Of a stretch of 64,000 nt of DNA, positions 36,580-49,346 are shown piece by piece. The notes under the pieces were generated by a model. The model had not been told where the DNA came from. It did no database searches and was given only the letters and a program-made list of their open reading frames with translations. The DNA is taken from contig JAEPRB010000030.1 in assembly GCA_016758965.1 (NCBI GenBank), positions 124,001 through 188,000 on the forward strand. The letters run 5' to 3'. Both the position numbers and the translations under genes were made by a program. This DNA is from Circinella minor (lineage: Eukaryota; Mucoromycota; Mucoromycetes; Mucorales; Lichtheimiaceae). How positions within the stretch are numbered: the first letter of the stretch is position 1; each line of letters opens with the position of its first letter.

Positions 36580-37131
36580 GGATGTACTTTGTAAAAGAGT
36601 AATATATACGGGAAAGAGAGAGAGAGAGTTTTGGTGAAGAAATGTATTTGTGTAAATAGATCGAGAGTAAATTAAGTGTGTGTTTTTTTCCTACAGCATA
36701 ATTTTTGTATGTATGTTTTGGGTTTTTTGTGTAGGAAAAAAAAAAAAAGGGTGGTGTGGAAGATGTTATAAAAGATAACTTGAAAAAAAAATAAGAAAAT
36801 AATGGCGTATAATAATAATAATAATAATAAAAGATGAAGCACGTTGTAATTGGAAATATAATAAATAAATAAATAAATAAATAATAATAATAATATAGTA
36901 AATATAATAATAAAATAATAGTAAGAAAAAAGAGGGTTGAATGATGAGAAAGAAAAAGGGTGTTTTCATAGAAAAGAGTTTGGAAGTATGCATTAGGTGG
37001 AGGAGAGAGAGAGGGGGAGGGGATGGAGAAGTGTCTTAAGAAAAGAAACCAGTTCTAGAATTATAAAGAATAATTTATATATATTAGATTATTATTAACT
37101 CTCCCCCCCCTAAATTCATCCAAACCCAAAC
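36255..37131. other. Low-complexity spacer between convergent genes
   Basis: Contains T-runs, (ATA)n at about 36547-36577 and 36808-36829, an (AAAT)n run near 36860-36885, and GA-rich patches. Two 3' regions meet here. No gene seen. Confidence 0.6.
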
Positions 37132-38143
37132 TTACTTATTCTTTGCCATGAATGTTTTAGTGAGTAACTGTAAAGTTTTTGAAACATCCAATTTAATATA
37201 TTCAAGATCTAATAACTTTACACCATCTTGTTGTTTTTCCAATAAATCATCTAATTTTAAATCAATTTCAAGAATAGGTTTGTCTCGACCTTTTTATAAT
37301 AATAATAAGAATGAATTAGTATTTATAAATTATATATAAATAGATATCTTTTACCTTTATAATGTAATGAAATAATAAAAGTTCCTGGAATAGGAGATGA
37401 TATTGTCAAGAAAATGTTACTTCGTCTAAATAATTAAAGAGGTTTAGTATATATATATATAAATGCTTTTCCAAATGAGAATAAATTATTTACCTATATT
37501 CTGGTACTTCAGTTTCAGCAATAATTCCTTCTCTTTCAAGTTGTTGATGTGTATACTTGACAGGACCCTGCATATGTATTTTACCAGGTTTTTGTTTGAC
37601 TTTACCCTCTGCCACTTGAACACCAATACCAACTTGTTTTTTATTGGATTTATCACCACCACCACTTTGAATACGCACATTTTGTAAATAAGCTTTATAA
37701 CTTTCCAATTGACTCTTTAAATAATTATTATGATCTTGAATTGTTTGATAAACACTTTCCAATGAATACATTTCTTCCATGACTTTAAGTTTTAAATCAC
37801 CCAAATGTTGCATTTCTTGAGTAATTTCTTCCACCAGTAATTGATATCCATCACGTCGATCCGTTACTCCAGCTTCTTCTAATTCCCTTAACATTTCTTT
37901 TACTTTAATTCCTTTACGTACAAGTTGAGCATCATTCGCGGTACCAGCCGTTTCAGCGATGCGTTGTAAATTTAAAGGTTTACGTGCAAGATAAGGTAAT
38001 GAACGTATCAATTGTACAAATATAGCTTTTGCTTCCATATACAAAATATCATTTTGTGTAATATTATTTTCTGACATTAATGTTGTTGTAAGATCTAATT
38101 AAATAAATAAATAAATATATATATAATTTTTTTTAATATATAA

Positions 38144-38183
<40 letters not shown>

Positions 38184-40264
38184 GCCTATATAAATCATTT
38201 CGCATAAATGTTTGTACCACCATGGATACCATATATATATATATATATATAACTTACCTTGAATAGGCATTTCCCATCGACTAAATAATGGTAATTCAAT
38301 AGGTTTGTTATCTTTTCTAGGTACTTGAGGTGGCGCCGGTCCTACCTCTGTTACTAAAATTCTTAAATGATCTGTTTCTTTTGCTGCTAAAATATCAATA
38401 TGTTGTTGAAGTAAAGCTTGTGTATTATAAATTTCATTAGGTGTAATACTGATCATTATATCTTTTTTTGATAATGCCATATATTGATCCATTTCTAATG
38501 ATTCATAAAAATCGCCTACTTCACATAAATCATTTAAAAATTTGTTGATACGAATTTTGTTATTTTCAACAAATGGATTGGTTGGAATCATATAAACTTC
38601 TTTTGCATACGTTGGTTTGTTGGCAAGATTTTGTAACATTTTAGCAATCTAAAAAAAAAAAATACGTATGAGTTTTTTATTTCATGTGTTTTTTTTTTTT
38701 TTTTTTTAAATTTAATTTACCAAAGTTAAAGTAGTTCTTGCATGATTACTTGGATTACCATCTACAAGCATATAAGCTTGTGGTGTTACAATAGCTGGAT
38801 TTACAAAACGTAAAAAGAAAAATCCACCAATTAAAGATGATATAGCATATTCACTTGCATCAGGATATTTACGTTTTGTTAATGAACGAATTTGTTTACA
38901 AATCCATCGAATACCATAAGGTACTTGATCAAGGGAATTAATAATTGTAGTCAAAAAAGAATTGGCTAAATCAATTAATGTTCGTAAACGTGGTTCAAGA
39001 AAAGCTTTTACATGTGGATCCGCTGCAGCTTCTTCTACGGATACACTTTTAACAATACCAGATTCACCACCATTTTCCATTTCAGCACGTTCAATAATTT
39101 CTTCTTGTATCTAATATATATATATATATATAGGTAAGTTTATTTTTGATATAATAATAATTATAATAATAATAATAATAATATATTACCTTTAATGGAT
39201 TAATCTGCAAGTTTAAATTTTTTTGTTCAATTAAATCATTAATTTTATCAGACAATACAGATTTTAAATAAGATTGTCCAGGTCCTCGACGTGTATAAGT
39301 AGTCATCATACGTGATACAGGTGTATTAGCTCGAAGTAATGATGTAAATTCTGCTGTTGTTTCAAATTGTGCTGCAAGTACATTCTACCCAATCGAACAA
39401 AAAAAAAACCTCTTTTAATATTTTCTTTTTTTGCTTATTCCCCTCCCCTATTTCCTTTTTATATTTATATTACCTGAAACATAGTTAATAATAAATGTTC
39501 TTCACGACTTTCATATTGATTACCATAGAGTGTAAACATGACTGTTTGTAATAAAGTATCAATTTCAGCCAAACTAACTAATCGACATAATGTTGCAATA
39601 TGTCTTGGTTCACTTTGAAGTAAAAAAAATAAATTGCCATATTGTTGCATTTTTCTATCATCTGGATAATGATCATCATTATCATCATCATGTTCTTCCA
39701 AGTGAGAAGCAACTTCATTTTGCTAATATAATATATAATCTATATTTTAGGATCCACTTTCTTTCTCTTCCCCAAAATTCCTTTTATCCCTTTTTTTTTT
39801 TTTTTTACCTCATCTAATGCCATTCTATTTTGAATCAATAAAGCAATTCTTGAATCAAGAAAACGAACATCGCGTTCAAGCATAAAATTCTTTTTTGACT
39901 GTGCCGAAATTTTGGATTTCATATCACGTAATGTACGTTGTGCTATATAAATATATATATATATATATATTTCAAGTCAATATATAATATGAAAAATAGA
40001 TAAAATAATAACAATAATAATAATAAAACCTTGTGCAAGTTCGTCTTCTACTTCAACGTCTTGTTCTGCTGCCATAGAATAAAAAGCAGATACAGAATAA
40101 CGTTTTGAACTTCTTCCACCACGTCTACTACTTGTACTATGGTGATGATTATTCGCAGCTGCAGCAGCTACTGCTCGACTGACGATCGTACTCGTTTGTG
40201 GATAACCTAATGATTGAATCATCCCGCTTCTTCGATCCGTCATTACGCTGGTATGAGCGGTCAT
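37132..40264 (-). CDS. Ras GTPase-activating protein, short IQGAP-related (Gap1/Sar1-like)
   Basis: Predicted negative regulator of Ras that speeds GTP hydrolysis at the membrane. Nine exons: 40264-40030, 39942-39809, 39722-39474, 39384-39190, 39110-38721, 38648-38258, 38094-37494, 37425-37355, 37289-37132, giving 807 residues. The RasGAP domain spans about 160-520: [15 protein letters not shown] with the Arg-finger position filled, then [14 protein letters not shown], and [19 protein letters not shown] (FLR...PA core). The C-terminal part is the RasGAP_C region ([35 protein letters not shown]). There is no calponin-homology domain or IQ motif, so it is not a full IQGAP; length and layout match fission-yeast Gap1. 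The retained arginine argues for catalytic activity. The N-terminal 80 residues are low complexity with poly-Ala. Confidence 0.92.
38144..38180. repeat. (CT)n microsatellite in a RasGAP intron
   Basis: Uninterrupted CT dinucleotides inside the intron between the sixth and seventh coding exons. On the coding strand it is (AG)n, followed by a (TA)n tract nearer the donor. Confidence 0.9.
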
Positions 40265-40920
40265 GTAAATATTATAAGTATTTTTATTTTATATATTATA
40301 TATATATTATATATATATATATTATTATTAATATTAATATTTTTGGTTTGTGTTCGGTATTTCTTGCTCCCCCCTTTTTTTTTTTTTTTGATGAAAAATA
40401 AATGAAAGATGAAAAAAAAAGAGAGAGATGTGTATGTATATTATATTATATTTTGTTGTATGTATATGTATGTATATATGAGTGAGTGTGTCTGTGAGTG
40501 TGTGTGTGTGTCTGTGTGGAGAAAGAGAGAGAGAGAGAGAGAAAGAGAGAGAAAGAAAAAAAAAGGAGAAAAAAAGTATATATAGCGCGCGTAAAAAAAA
40601 AAAAAAAAAAAAAAAGAGGTGTGAAGATTTAAAGTTACACAAGAACCCTTTTGCACTTAATTATTGTAATCAGGTAACAAAAAAAAAAAAAAAAAAAAAA
40701 AATTTGGGTTCTCTTTTTTGGTGTATTTTCAATGTGATTGTCATTTAACAACAAGCTTAAGTTACACTTAAAAAAAAAAAAAAAAAAAAAGAGATCGTCC
40801 TTAAAACTTTTTTTTTTCTGGCACATGTAATATTATAACCACCATTTTTTCTTAATAATATTTTTTTTTCTTTTTGTTATTGTTATTGTTATTGTCATTG
40901 TTGTTGTTGATGATGAAATT

Positions 40921-40953
<33 letters not shown>

Positions 40954-41002
40954 GTTAAAGTAATGATTGGTATAATAATGCTTATTATTATTATTATTAT
41001 TT
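40265..41002. other. Microsatellite-rich spacer upstream of the RasGAP gene
   Basis: Very low complexity: (TA)n, GTGTCTGTG-type runs at 40480-40520, (GA)n at 40520-40555, several A-runs above 20 bases, and (TAA)n at 40920-40955. Holds the RasGAP promoter and the 3' end of the Vps68-like gene. No coding signal. Confidence 0.6.
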
Positions 41003-42082
41003 TTACAATCGAAAGTTATATTCGTACTCCTGTTATAATGATTTTGGTTGCTCAATAAGTTCAAGTGCCATTTGAGAAAGTTACAAAAATATAAATCAAA
41101 CCTTACCTCTTGTGTATTTTGTGCAATCCAAAGAACAACGGTACTATAATTAAATAAAATACACACAACGTATATACATATATGAATCAGTCATCTTTTC
41201 TTTTCTTTAACTGATTATAATATTATTTTACCTTATCATAATCAATCCACATTGAATAACAATAGCAGCACCATAATATGTATAAGGTTGAGCAGATTCA
41301 AAATATACAATATATTTAATAATCAAAACACACTATATAAAAACTCTTTTTTTTTTAGTGGTTCCCCTAATATAACTTTCGTTCCAATACTTATTCCCGC
41401 CCTTATTTTTTTGTTTTAAAAGAAAAAAAAAAAACTTACAAAAGATCCCGCAAAACCACCAGCTATCAATGCAAATCCAAGAAATAGAAATAATCTTGCT
41501 TTCCAAACTAAACTACTACCTGCATATTCATATGCATCCCCATGTAATCTTGATTTATCAATCAAATTGATTCTATTTTAGAAAAAATATATATATCATT
41601 TTAGCGAAACATTTCTTTCTTTATTTTAATCTATTATGTTTAAAACTTGAGTTCTTTTTTTTTTTTATTATTATTTCAAAAAAAAAAAAAATAATAATAA
41701 TACTACTTACACAATCATACCCAATGTAGATAATATACCTGATACCCAATCTTCAAATCCCATACGTGCTGTTGCATCTTCTCCTGATTTTGTTGAAATC
41801 ACTAATGCATCAATAAATACCCACCAACCTAGTGCAAACTATAAATATATATATTTCATTGTTACTATTATTCTTCGGATACTTTTTTTTATTATTATTT
41901 ACAATTATTAAAATTAAATTCTTTTTTTTTTTTTGTTAATTATTATTATTATTATTATTATTATTTGTTACCAAGACACCTGATGAATAAACACCAATTT
42001 GTCTTGCTTTATGAGAAAGTGCACGAAATGGATTGGGTATAATAAATATCGATCGAGGTTCTTCGTCATATAATCGTGGCAT
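41003..42082 (-). CDS. Vps68/TMEM50 family (UPF0220) membrane protein
   Basis: Small four-helix membrane protein; the yeast member Vps68 acts at endosomes in sorting to the vacuole with the ESCRT machinery. Six exons: 42082-41972, 41838-41711, 41572-41440, 41332-41232, 41143-41107, 41029-41003, giving 178 residues (yeast Vps68 is 184). Visible segments: GVYSSGVLFALGWWVFIDAL (helix 1 with the GWW signature), GFEDWVSGILSTLGMIVINL, WKARLFLFLGFALIAGGFAG, YYGAAIVIQCGLIMI and VVLWIAQNTQEEYEYNFRL at the end. The last coding exon, nine codons including the stop, is inferred from a CAG acceptor and a fitting C-terminus; without it the frame would run into an (AAT)n tract. Every other junction keeps phase. 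Confidence 0.88.
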
Positions 42083-45000
42083 AATTGAATAAAAAAAAGT
42101 TTATGAAAATATAAAAAAAAAAAAAGTGAAAAAGGAAAAAAAAGTTGTATATAGATATATAGATATGTAATATATGTATATGTATATATATGTGTGTGTG
42201 TGTGTGTATATTTATATATATGTTCGGAGAGTGTACCAAAGCCAAGAAGAAGCGGAAATTGTTTTGCTTTATCTCAACAATAAGTTATAATTCTGGAAAA
42301 AGTCACATGGTTTCCTTTTTTTTTTTTTTTTTTTTTATTTGTTTATTTGTTACTTGGTTACCTTTGTTGTCAAGTTAAAATATAATAAAAAATCTATTTT
42401 TCGCTACAAACAAAATAAAATAAAATTGAATTTATCCATCTGATGGATATTTTTATATTACATATTTGCATCATGTCGTGTTTCTGACGTGTAACTATTC
42501 TTATTATAAAAAGAAATATACCAAATTTGAGATGTAGTAGTTAGGTATAGAATGTTGTACTTTGTTGATTGATATATAAGAATAAATCGTTTTATGTATA
42601 CAAAAAATGTTCAGCTATATGATTTTGTATACATATGAACATTGTTCAAAGAAGACAAAGTCATATTAAACAATGGTTCATGTTGGTTTAGTCATTCAGA
42701 CAAGGTATTACTACGTACTGCCGAACAGTAGTGTTTATTTATGAGTTGTACTACTTGTTGTTGCATTACTTTTGACAAAAAAGGGATTTTGTTTTTCGAC
42801 ATTATTATATTAGAATATATATTCTCTGTCGCATGTCAAATAAGATGAATAAATGATTCTTCTCTTTCTCACTCTTTTTCTGTCTATAGTCTTTGTACGG
42901 TATTATACATAAAAAAAGTATTATTTAAAAAATAAACTTTATGATTTTCTTGTTATAGAATCTTGATATAAAGTATATAATGAATATCAGTCAAAGTTTT
43001 CATTTATTTTAGATATATTTATCTTTGGATGTATTATTTCGTTACTACTATCATCAATCGGTTTGTCTCTCTTTATATAATTACAATTTTTTATATTGTC
43101 ATGTAACAAAGCATTAACCTTTCTGCTTCTCCGACTAAAAAAAAAAAAAAAAAAATAGTTAAAAGAAATAAAAAATTGAGATCAAATCTTAATGAGTCTA
43201 AAAAGTACAAACAAGGTTTCTTTCAAAAGTTGTTCTGTTAAACATTTTTTTTTATCATGGATTGTTTTGTTCATATAAATTTTATGTAACTAGGTTATAA
43301 ATATATAATCGATACATTTATAATTTCATATTGGTATAATAAAAAAGAATTAAAACGGTATAAAAAAGATTTAAACCTTATTGTCATATGATAATTACAC
43401 AGTTACTCAAAAATAAAATAACTAGTTTTTTAGTACGTAGATTGTTATAAATATAGCTTTAATATAAATTGAAATTTAAGCTTCAAATATGTTTGAACGG
43501 ACTTATTAACACTTAAATTAAAAAGAATTGTAATAATATAAATCTCGTTTTTTATTATTTTTTTTTTCTGTTGAAGAATTACTGTATGTCCATAACGCGT
43601 GGTTTACATAAGAGGAAATATATATTACGTATATAAAATAAATTGTGTTACTCTTGTCTTATTCATATTCAAGTATTAAATATTACATGGATCATTTTTT
43701 TTAGTGGTCAGTTTATACCTATATATAAAGAAATGAACTCATTTACATTGAATTTTTTTTTTTTTTTTTTGGTACGTAGGGATCTTTTATTATATAAAGT
43801 TCAAGTGGAACCCCCTATTTTATGGGATATTATTGTTTGTTACTTACGTATATATTTTTTTTAGCCACACCAAAAAAAAAAAAAAAAAAGGATTGTTCTG
43901 TTATATACTCCATTTACACGCGTTCTAGACATTTTTATAAACAATATACATTCCTATTAACTTTAACTCTAAATGATAAAACAGAAATAATATTATGGCG
44001 TCAGCTGATGTTACGTACGTAGACAGGTATTTAACTTTTTTTTTTCATGCAGGATTATATTTTTATACTTACCAAAAACTATATATTTATCATTATTATT
44101 TGCTAACTCAATTTTCAAACAATGCATTGAAATACAACATATTTATTTATATGCTCCTTTAGCTAACTACCTTTATAAGCATTTACCAAGATTATCGAAA
44201 AGAACATGCTGCAATAACATGTATAAAAGTCTTCCCTCTCCCCTTTTTTTTTTTTTTTTGGTAAAAAAAAAAAAATGTTAATCAGCGACAGACATCCAAT
44301 AAAAGAATATTTCTATCATGCTCTTTTTTTTTTACAGCAGTTATTAACTACGTAGTAGTAGTTATAAAAGGAATACAATTACACCTCCAAAAAGAAACTT
44401 TTGTTAATGTATTTCATAAAATAATATATTATGTTAAACATTATTTATATATCACAAGTCCACATTTTATTATTCTTATATAACCTCATTTAAAAAATGA
44501 TTTTTATGTATATTATATTTGAAATCACACGGATATAATCGGACAAAAAAGAGAACTCGGGGGAGGGGAGGGAGGGGAAATGTAAAGAAAAAGTGTGTAG
44601 ATCGACACAATTGGAATATGTCTCGATTTATTGAGGGAATTATTCTTTATATAGTACTTTTAATTTAATGGGAAAAAGATAACCCTTTTTTTTTTTTTTT
44701 TTTTTATAAATGCTCCTTATACATGACATTTATATTGCGTGAAGACCATTCTGACAAAAAAAAACGAAAGTGAAGCATGCTTTAAATATTTGATTGAATG
44801 AATTAAAAAGAGGGTCAACATGATAAAATGTACATAGCAATTCAAATCGTTAATATATTCAGTATGACTTTTATTTGGACAGTAGTAGTTCTAGTAGTAG
44901 TAATTAATTTATCTTTTGTATTATAATATTAGCAAACATTGTATTTTATAGTTAAAACAAGACGTTTATTAAGAGTTTTTATTATCTTTTTGAAAAGAGG

Positions 45001-45559
45001 AAAACATATCAATGACATGTCTTCTATACCTATATAATCCAAAAATATCATATAATTAAAAAAATAGATTCAATTCTAAAAAAAAATCAGCATGAATTAA
45101 TACTAGTAAAAAAAAACATAAATACGTAGCGATAAATCAAGATATCGTATTATTATTATTATTAGCCATTGATTAAGGCTGTTATTTTTCAAAAGTCTAT
45201 TTTTATATCCGAAGAAAAAAAGTTGGTACAACAGCTAGAATACATTTTGCTCCTCAACATTTTGATATATACACAGTTATTACAACATATGTAAATTTAT
45301 AACACAAATTGAAAGAAAAAAATCTAGGAGAGCATAATTCATTGATCGACATCATTTTTTCTTAGAAGGAGAGAGAGAAAAAAAACAATAACAAACAAAA
45401 GCATGTCAAAAAAAAAAAAGGAGGAAAAAAAAATATAAAAGTCATTTGTTTCATTAATATTGTTATTAAAATTCACTCTTTTTTTTATATATATATCATA
45501 TATACTTTTATATTGATCTTCAACAAGAAAAGAAAAAAAAAAGACGTAATACATACATT
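42083..45559. other. 3.5-kb gene-poor spacer
   Basis: AT-rich with many A/T homopolymers, (GT)n near 42190 and TACGTA-type motifs (for example 44013-44022). No open frame with family-like features, no tRNA and no strong repeat found. The right end should hold the promoter of the secreted-peptide gene. Confidence 0.5.
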
Positions 45560-45817
45560 ATGCGAAACGTTTTTACTTCAAGTAATATATCTATTGCTAC
45601 TATTGTTCTTCTTATTTTTACAATCTCTTCTTTAGCTCATGGATATCCAATTGTTAAACCAGTAAATTATAATGAAGAAGGTCAAGATCAAGTTAAAGAA
45701 AATAATAGCATTATGCAAAAAAGAACACCCGTTGATGGTAAACCATCCATGAAATTTACGTGTCCTCCAGGATATAACCCGGTCGATGAAAATCATTTTC
45801 GTTGTGTTCGAAAATAA
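45560..45817 (+). CDS. Small secreted peptide precursor with Kex2 site and two cysteines
   Basis: 85 residues, single exon, no family recognised. Residues 1-27 form a signal peptide (MRNVF, then the hydrophobic core ISIATIVLLIFTISSLAHG). A polar pro-region follows (YPIVKPVNYNEEG, VKENNSIMQ), ending in Lys-Arg at residues 54-55, the consensus for Kex2-type processing. The predicted mature peptide is 30 residues starting TPVDGKPSMKF, with two cysteines in a C-P-P-G-Y-N-P...C frame that could form one disulfide, and ends VRK. The architecture (signal, acidic pro-region, dibasic site, short Cys peptide) is that of secreted signalling or effector-type peptides; which one is unknown. It stands alone in a long gene-poor stretch. 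Start chosen as the only ATG before the signal core. Confidence 0.7.
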   Translation: MRNVFTSSNISIATIVLLIFTISSLAHGYPIVKPVNYNEEGQDQVKENNSIMQKRTPVDGKPSMKFTCPPGYNPVDENHFRCVRK

Positions 45818-47875
45818 AATTATTAACTCCTTCCTTTCCTCTTCTTCCTAGCTATATTATCGAAGAAGCATTCATTTTTTTTATACGTATATACGTAGAT
45901 TATCATGTAAAAATTATCTCATTAATTAATTATTCTTTATAAGATTTATCTATAATACTTAATAATAATAATAATAAACTATATATATATATATATATAT
46001 ATATATTCTTTGTTATAAATCATAATCTTTATGTAAGGTAAAAACTAATCAATTCAGTTATAATCTATACTTATACGATGAAATTAGCTGTTTTTATTTC
46101 ATGTCTCCTTCGAACACAATATCAGCTTTGTTAAAAAAAGTTATATATAATGTGAGGGGTGACAGGAAAAATGACATAAAAGAAAGAAAAATGTACATAA
46201 AGAGAGATATGTAGGTTCATCCTGTGGTTGGTCATTGATATGTGCTGTGTGGAAATAGGTGAGAAAAAAGAAAAAGGTACATAGAAATATTTGGGGGGGG
46301 ATCATGAGAAATTGAGGTTCCGTTTTACGTAGATTTGATATTCTCTAGAGTATTTGATTGATTGATGCGAGTTATTGTTGTTACGTACGTAGGAGATTAT
46401 CTAATCGGTGTTGACGGATTGAAGATTTTAATTCATGTGTATATAGGGAGGTCATTGGTTTGTTGTTTGATTTGTTGCTAGGTGGTTGCCTATCCATTAG
46501 CTGGTTCACACGGTTGATGATTGAAATTGTTTTTCTTGTTTCTACCAAGATACTTTTTTTTTCTCAGACCACAGGTGCACGTGACCCGCTTTTTATAACT
46601 TGCATCTTGGTTAGACAAAGCCAGTTTAATTGAGTGGCGTGTACATCAGTCAGGTAAACGTGTCAACTTAAAAAAAAATACTGACTTTAACAATAAAAAC
46701 TAAAGAGAAACAAAGATGGCTTTTCTAATATTAAAAAAGCATACACGATAACTAATAGTTGTGTATAGTTCTGGATACTTTCACTTTTCAGTGAGGCTAC
46801 AAACACGTCGATTTTGGCATACTAGAATCCATGGGTAGATAGTTTTATCAATGTCCTAAAATATAAACACTCAATAAGTTTAATGATAAAATAAATACTG
46901 CCTTCTCATACGACAGAATCATTTTATTGCCCCTTATTTTTAAAGTCAGTGGTGGATAAATTGCATTTCTATTGTTCATCTTTTTTTTTTCTTTTGTTTT
47001 CCTTTGTTTTCCATCCCGCTCATATTCTATTCTTCTTACTTCTTTATAAAACTATTATGTTGATAAAGAATAACTTTATGAATATATTTTCAAGTTCTTT
47101 CCGGTTATATACTCAACTCTCTTACCACTAACCTTAAACTTGAAGCGAAGTAAAGTGGTCAAGTTAAAATAGGGGCAATACACTTCAAGATTTTTGCTCG
47201 TTCGACGCGTACTTCTTTTCCCTGATAGAGACTGAACAAAACGATCAAGTGAATCCTCGTGTTCTCTTTTTCAGTAACTGAGAGAAGGTGGAAATATCTA
47301 ACACGGTTACGTTCAGACGTGTTGATTTTTTTAAAAAAAAATCGATCAAGTTCTTATAATTCATCTTTGTGAGACCAGTCGTGTAATCTTTCCAGATGCT
47401 ATCTTCTTGGTCGATGATATGTTTGTTGAAGTAAGGTACGGCACATTTTTTTTTTTACATGGATAAAAAAAAATAACTATAGAAAAATGTGTTTGAATCG
47501 ATTAATACTTACATAGAAATGTGGTGTGTTTTTACAAGTCCCACTTCTTGTGAATCTGCTTTTCTGCCGTTTTGCAACCAAAAATAAAACAATTCTGGAA
47601 ATCTCAGGGTTCCAAAACCTAGTGGTTGACTTTTAGCCCTGGTCTAAATTCAATTATTGATTTATCCAATAATTGCAATACAGACCCCCAAAAATTGTTA
47701 TTTGGTGAAGAAGGTTGGAAGGGAGATGAAAAACAGAGTGTATGAGTCACGAAACATTGAGCTTCTAGACAAGTTAATTGAAAAAGATTGTAGAGGTTTG
47801 TTTTTGCTTTTAGCATGTTTTTATTCTATTTGATTATAGTGCTTTTGATTTATATATATTTTTTTTTAATTATAG
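45818..47875. other. Gene-poor spacer
   Basis: (TA)n at about 45979-46005, then mixed AT-rich DNA. 46.1-47.8 kb has higher complexity than microsatellite DNA but no open frame with recognisable content. Possibly old repeat DNA. Confidence 0.45.
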
Positions 47876-48728
47876 TTAGCATTAAAAGATACAAGGGCTG
47901 CATACAAACATTGTTTACAAAAACAAGCTCAATATGCATTTACAAAAGATCAAGTTTGTTTTGAAATAGACGCATTAATGTATGATAATTTTATATAAGA
48001 TGAAAATCATTCATACTACGTAGCTATGTAACTAACTATTCTATTTATTTATTAAAAGTCTTTGTCTATTAGAACGTGACAATTCAATATTCAATAAAGA
48101 CAATGCAAAATCAGCTACCGAACATGACTTTGTTGGTGAAGTCTGGGTACCGATTATAACTGCTATACTCAACGAAGATCGTGATTTTAGAGTAAAATAG
48201 TATGTAGTCGGTGAATATTTTACAGTAACTTTTATTAAATTTTACTCACATGTACTTTTATTTATTATTATTTATTGATAGAGCGGGATCGGTCCCAGAC
48301 TCATCAACAACATCAAGAAAAATATTACACGGTAGCTGTAATATCTGGGTTGATCGGGTTAACATGCGGATCCTGTTATAGATTAAGCCCAAGTCTATAA
48401 TAGGATTTCCTTTAGATCAAGCTCAGTTAGCATTTTATACTACTGAGACTTGAATAACTCAAGTTTGGCACTTGAGTTTTTAGCTCTCCTGGTCGGTACC
48501 ATATCCTGACAAAAATTGAATATGATTTAGTGAATGGAGAGTTCGCCAACGCAAAGAATGGCTTGTCAAAGTTCCCCTCCAATCATCACAAAAGGCTTTT
48601 CGTGAAGCAAAAATTATACTGGACACTATTGCCAACAACAACAACAGCTCCAGTATACAAAAAAAAAGCTATCAAGCGTATGCTTATTACTATGTTTTCA
48701 AGCAACAAGATTTGACGGTGAATTCGTG
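47876..48728 (+). pseudogene. Broken multi-exon coding remnant of unknown family
   Basis: Several coding-like blocks on the plus strand, separated by intron-like AT stretches and stops: 47876-47998 (LALKDTRAAYKHCLQKQAQY, then AFTKDQVCFEIDALMYDNF), 48064-48201 (LLERDNSIFNKDNAKSATEH, then DFVGEVWVPIITAILNEDRD), 48282-48370 (SGSVPDSSTTSRKI) and 48525-48728 (SEWRVRQRKEWLVKV, SQKAFREAKIILDTIANN, SYQAYAYYYVFKQQDLT). Each block has balanced amino-acid use, unlike random AT-rich frames. I think these are exons of a gene of the kind repeated in such genomes, now dead. I cannot name its function. Confidence 0.5.
48372..48477. other. Three consecutive hairpins
   Basis: CCTGTTATAGA/TCTATAATAGG (48372-48382 with 48394-48404, one G-T pair), CTCAGT/ACTGAG (48422-48427 with 48442-48447) and ACTCAAGT/ACTTGAGT (48457-48464 with 48470-48477, 5-base loop). 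A fourth, CTCAGCACACGGGT with ACCCTGTGCTGAG, lies at 48764-48806. Confidence 0.5.
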
Positions 48729-48806
48729 ATCGTTAGGTTCTTTGCACCGGGTCTATACAACTGCTCAGCACACGGGTTTCATCCCGATTCCTGACCCTGT
48801 GCTGAG

Positions 48807-49346
48807 ACACTTAAATATATTATGAAAGAAAATAATACCACGTTTATTTTATATCAAGGTAAATTCGTTGTTTTTTTTTTTGTTGTATTTTTTTTCCCCT
48901 TCTTTCCAGCATTCGAGGAAATAATCGATTACAATATTTGCTTATCTATCATTGAAATATTAAAAAAATATAATTAGGTTCATGCTATTAAAAACTCTCG
49001 GATTATAGCTTGTTCATTTAAAAAAAAACGAATGTGGGAATAAAAGAAAAAGTAAAGCATTCAAACGATCACCAACTTATGACGAGTATGAAGAAGTAAG
49101 GGTTCGCTGGACTCGTAGCACTTGGTTTCCCAGTTTTAAAGCATACAGTCCAATGACTGTACCTCTAAATTCAATATATAAATAAGCTGTGTTTTCTTTT
49201 ACCATGGGAAAGAACCAGAACATCCAGAGCAACCAGAACCAAATTTCGAACAAAAATTTTCATATTTGAACAACAGTGAATGAAATTGAATAAAAATACA
49301 AAGGCAACTTATTTTTTTTATTTTGTTTTGTGAAAAATAAAAAACG
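48807..49346. other. Spacer
   Basis: AT-rich sequence between two coding remnants. 49060-49140 may continue the remnant to the left (a frame reading SFKAYSPM), but the support is weak. Confidence 0.35.

Noticed and set aside
40460..40950. Array-like regular repeats suggestive of CRISPR or a satellite
   Set aside because: These are simple di- and trinucleotide microsatellites and A-runs without spacers, and the genome is eukaryotic.
12766..42082. A functional gene cluster (for example secondary metabolism) joining the intact genes
   Set aside because: Neighbours are unrelated housekeeping genes on mixed strands with large spacers; no synthase, tailoring enzyme or shared motif is present.
48764..48806. 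Helitron 3' terminal hairpin near the coding remnant
   Set aside because: The stem is good, but no CTRR end at the proper distance and no TC-type 5' end linked to a Rep-helicase gene is visible.
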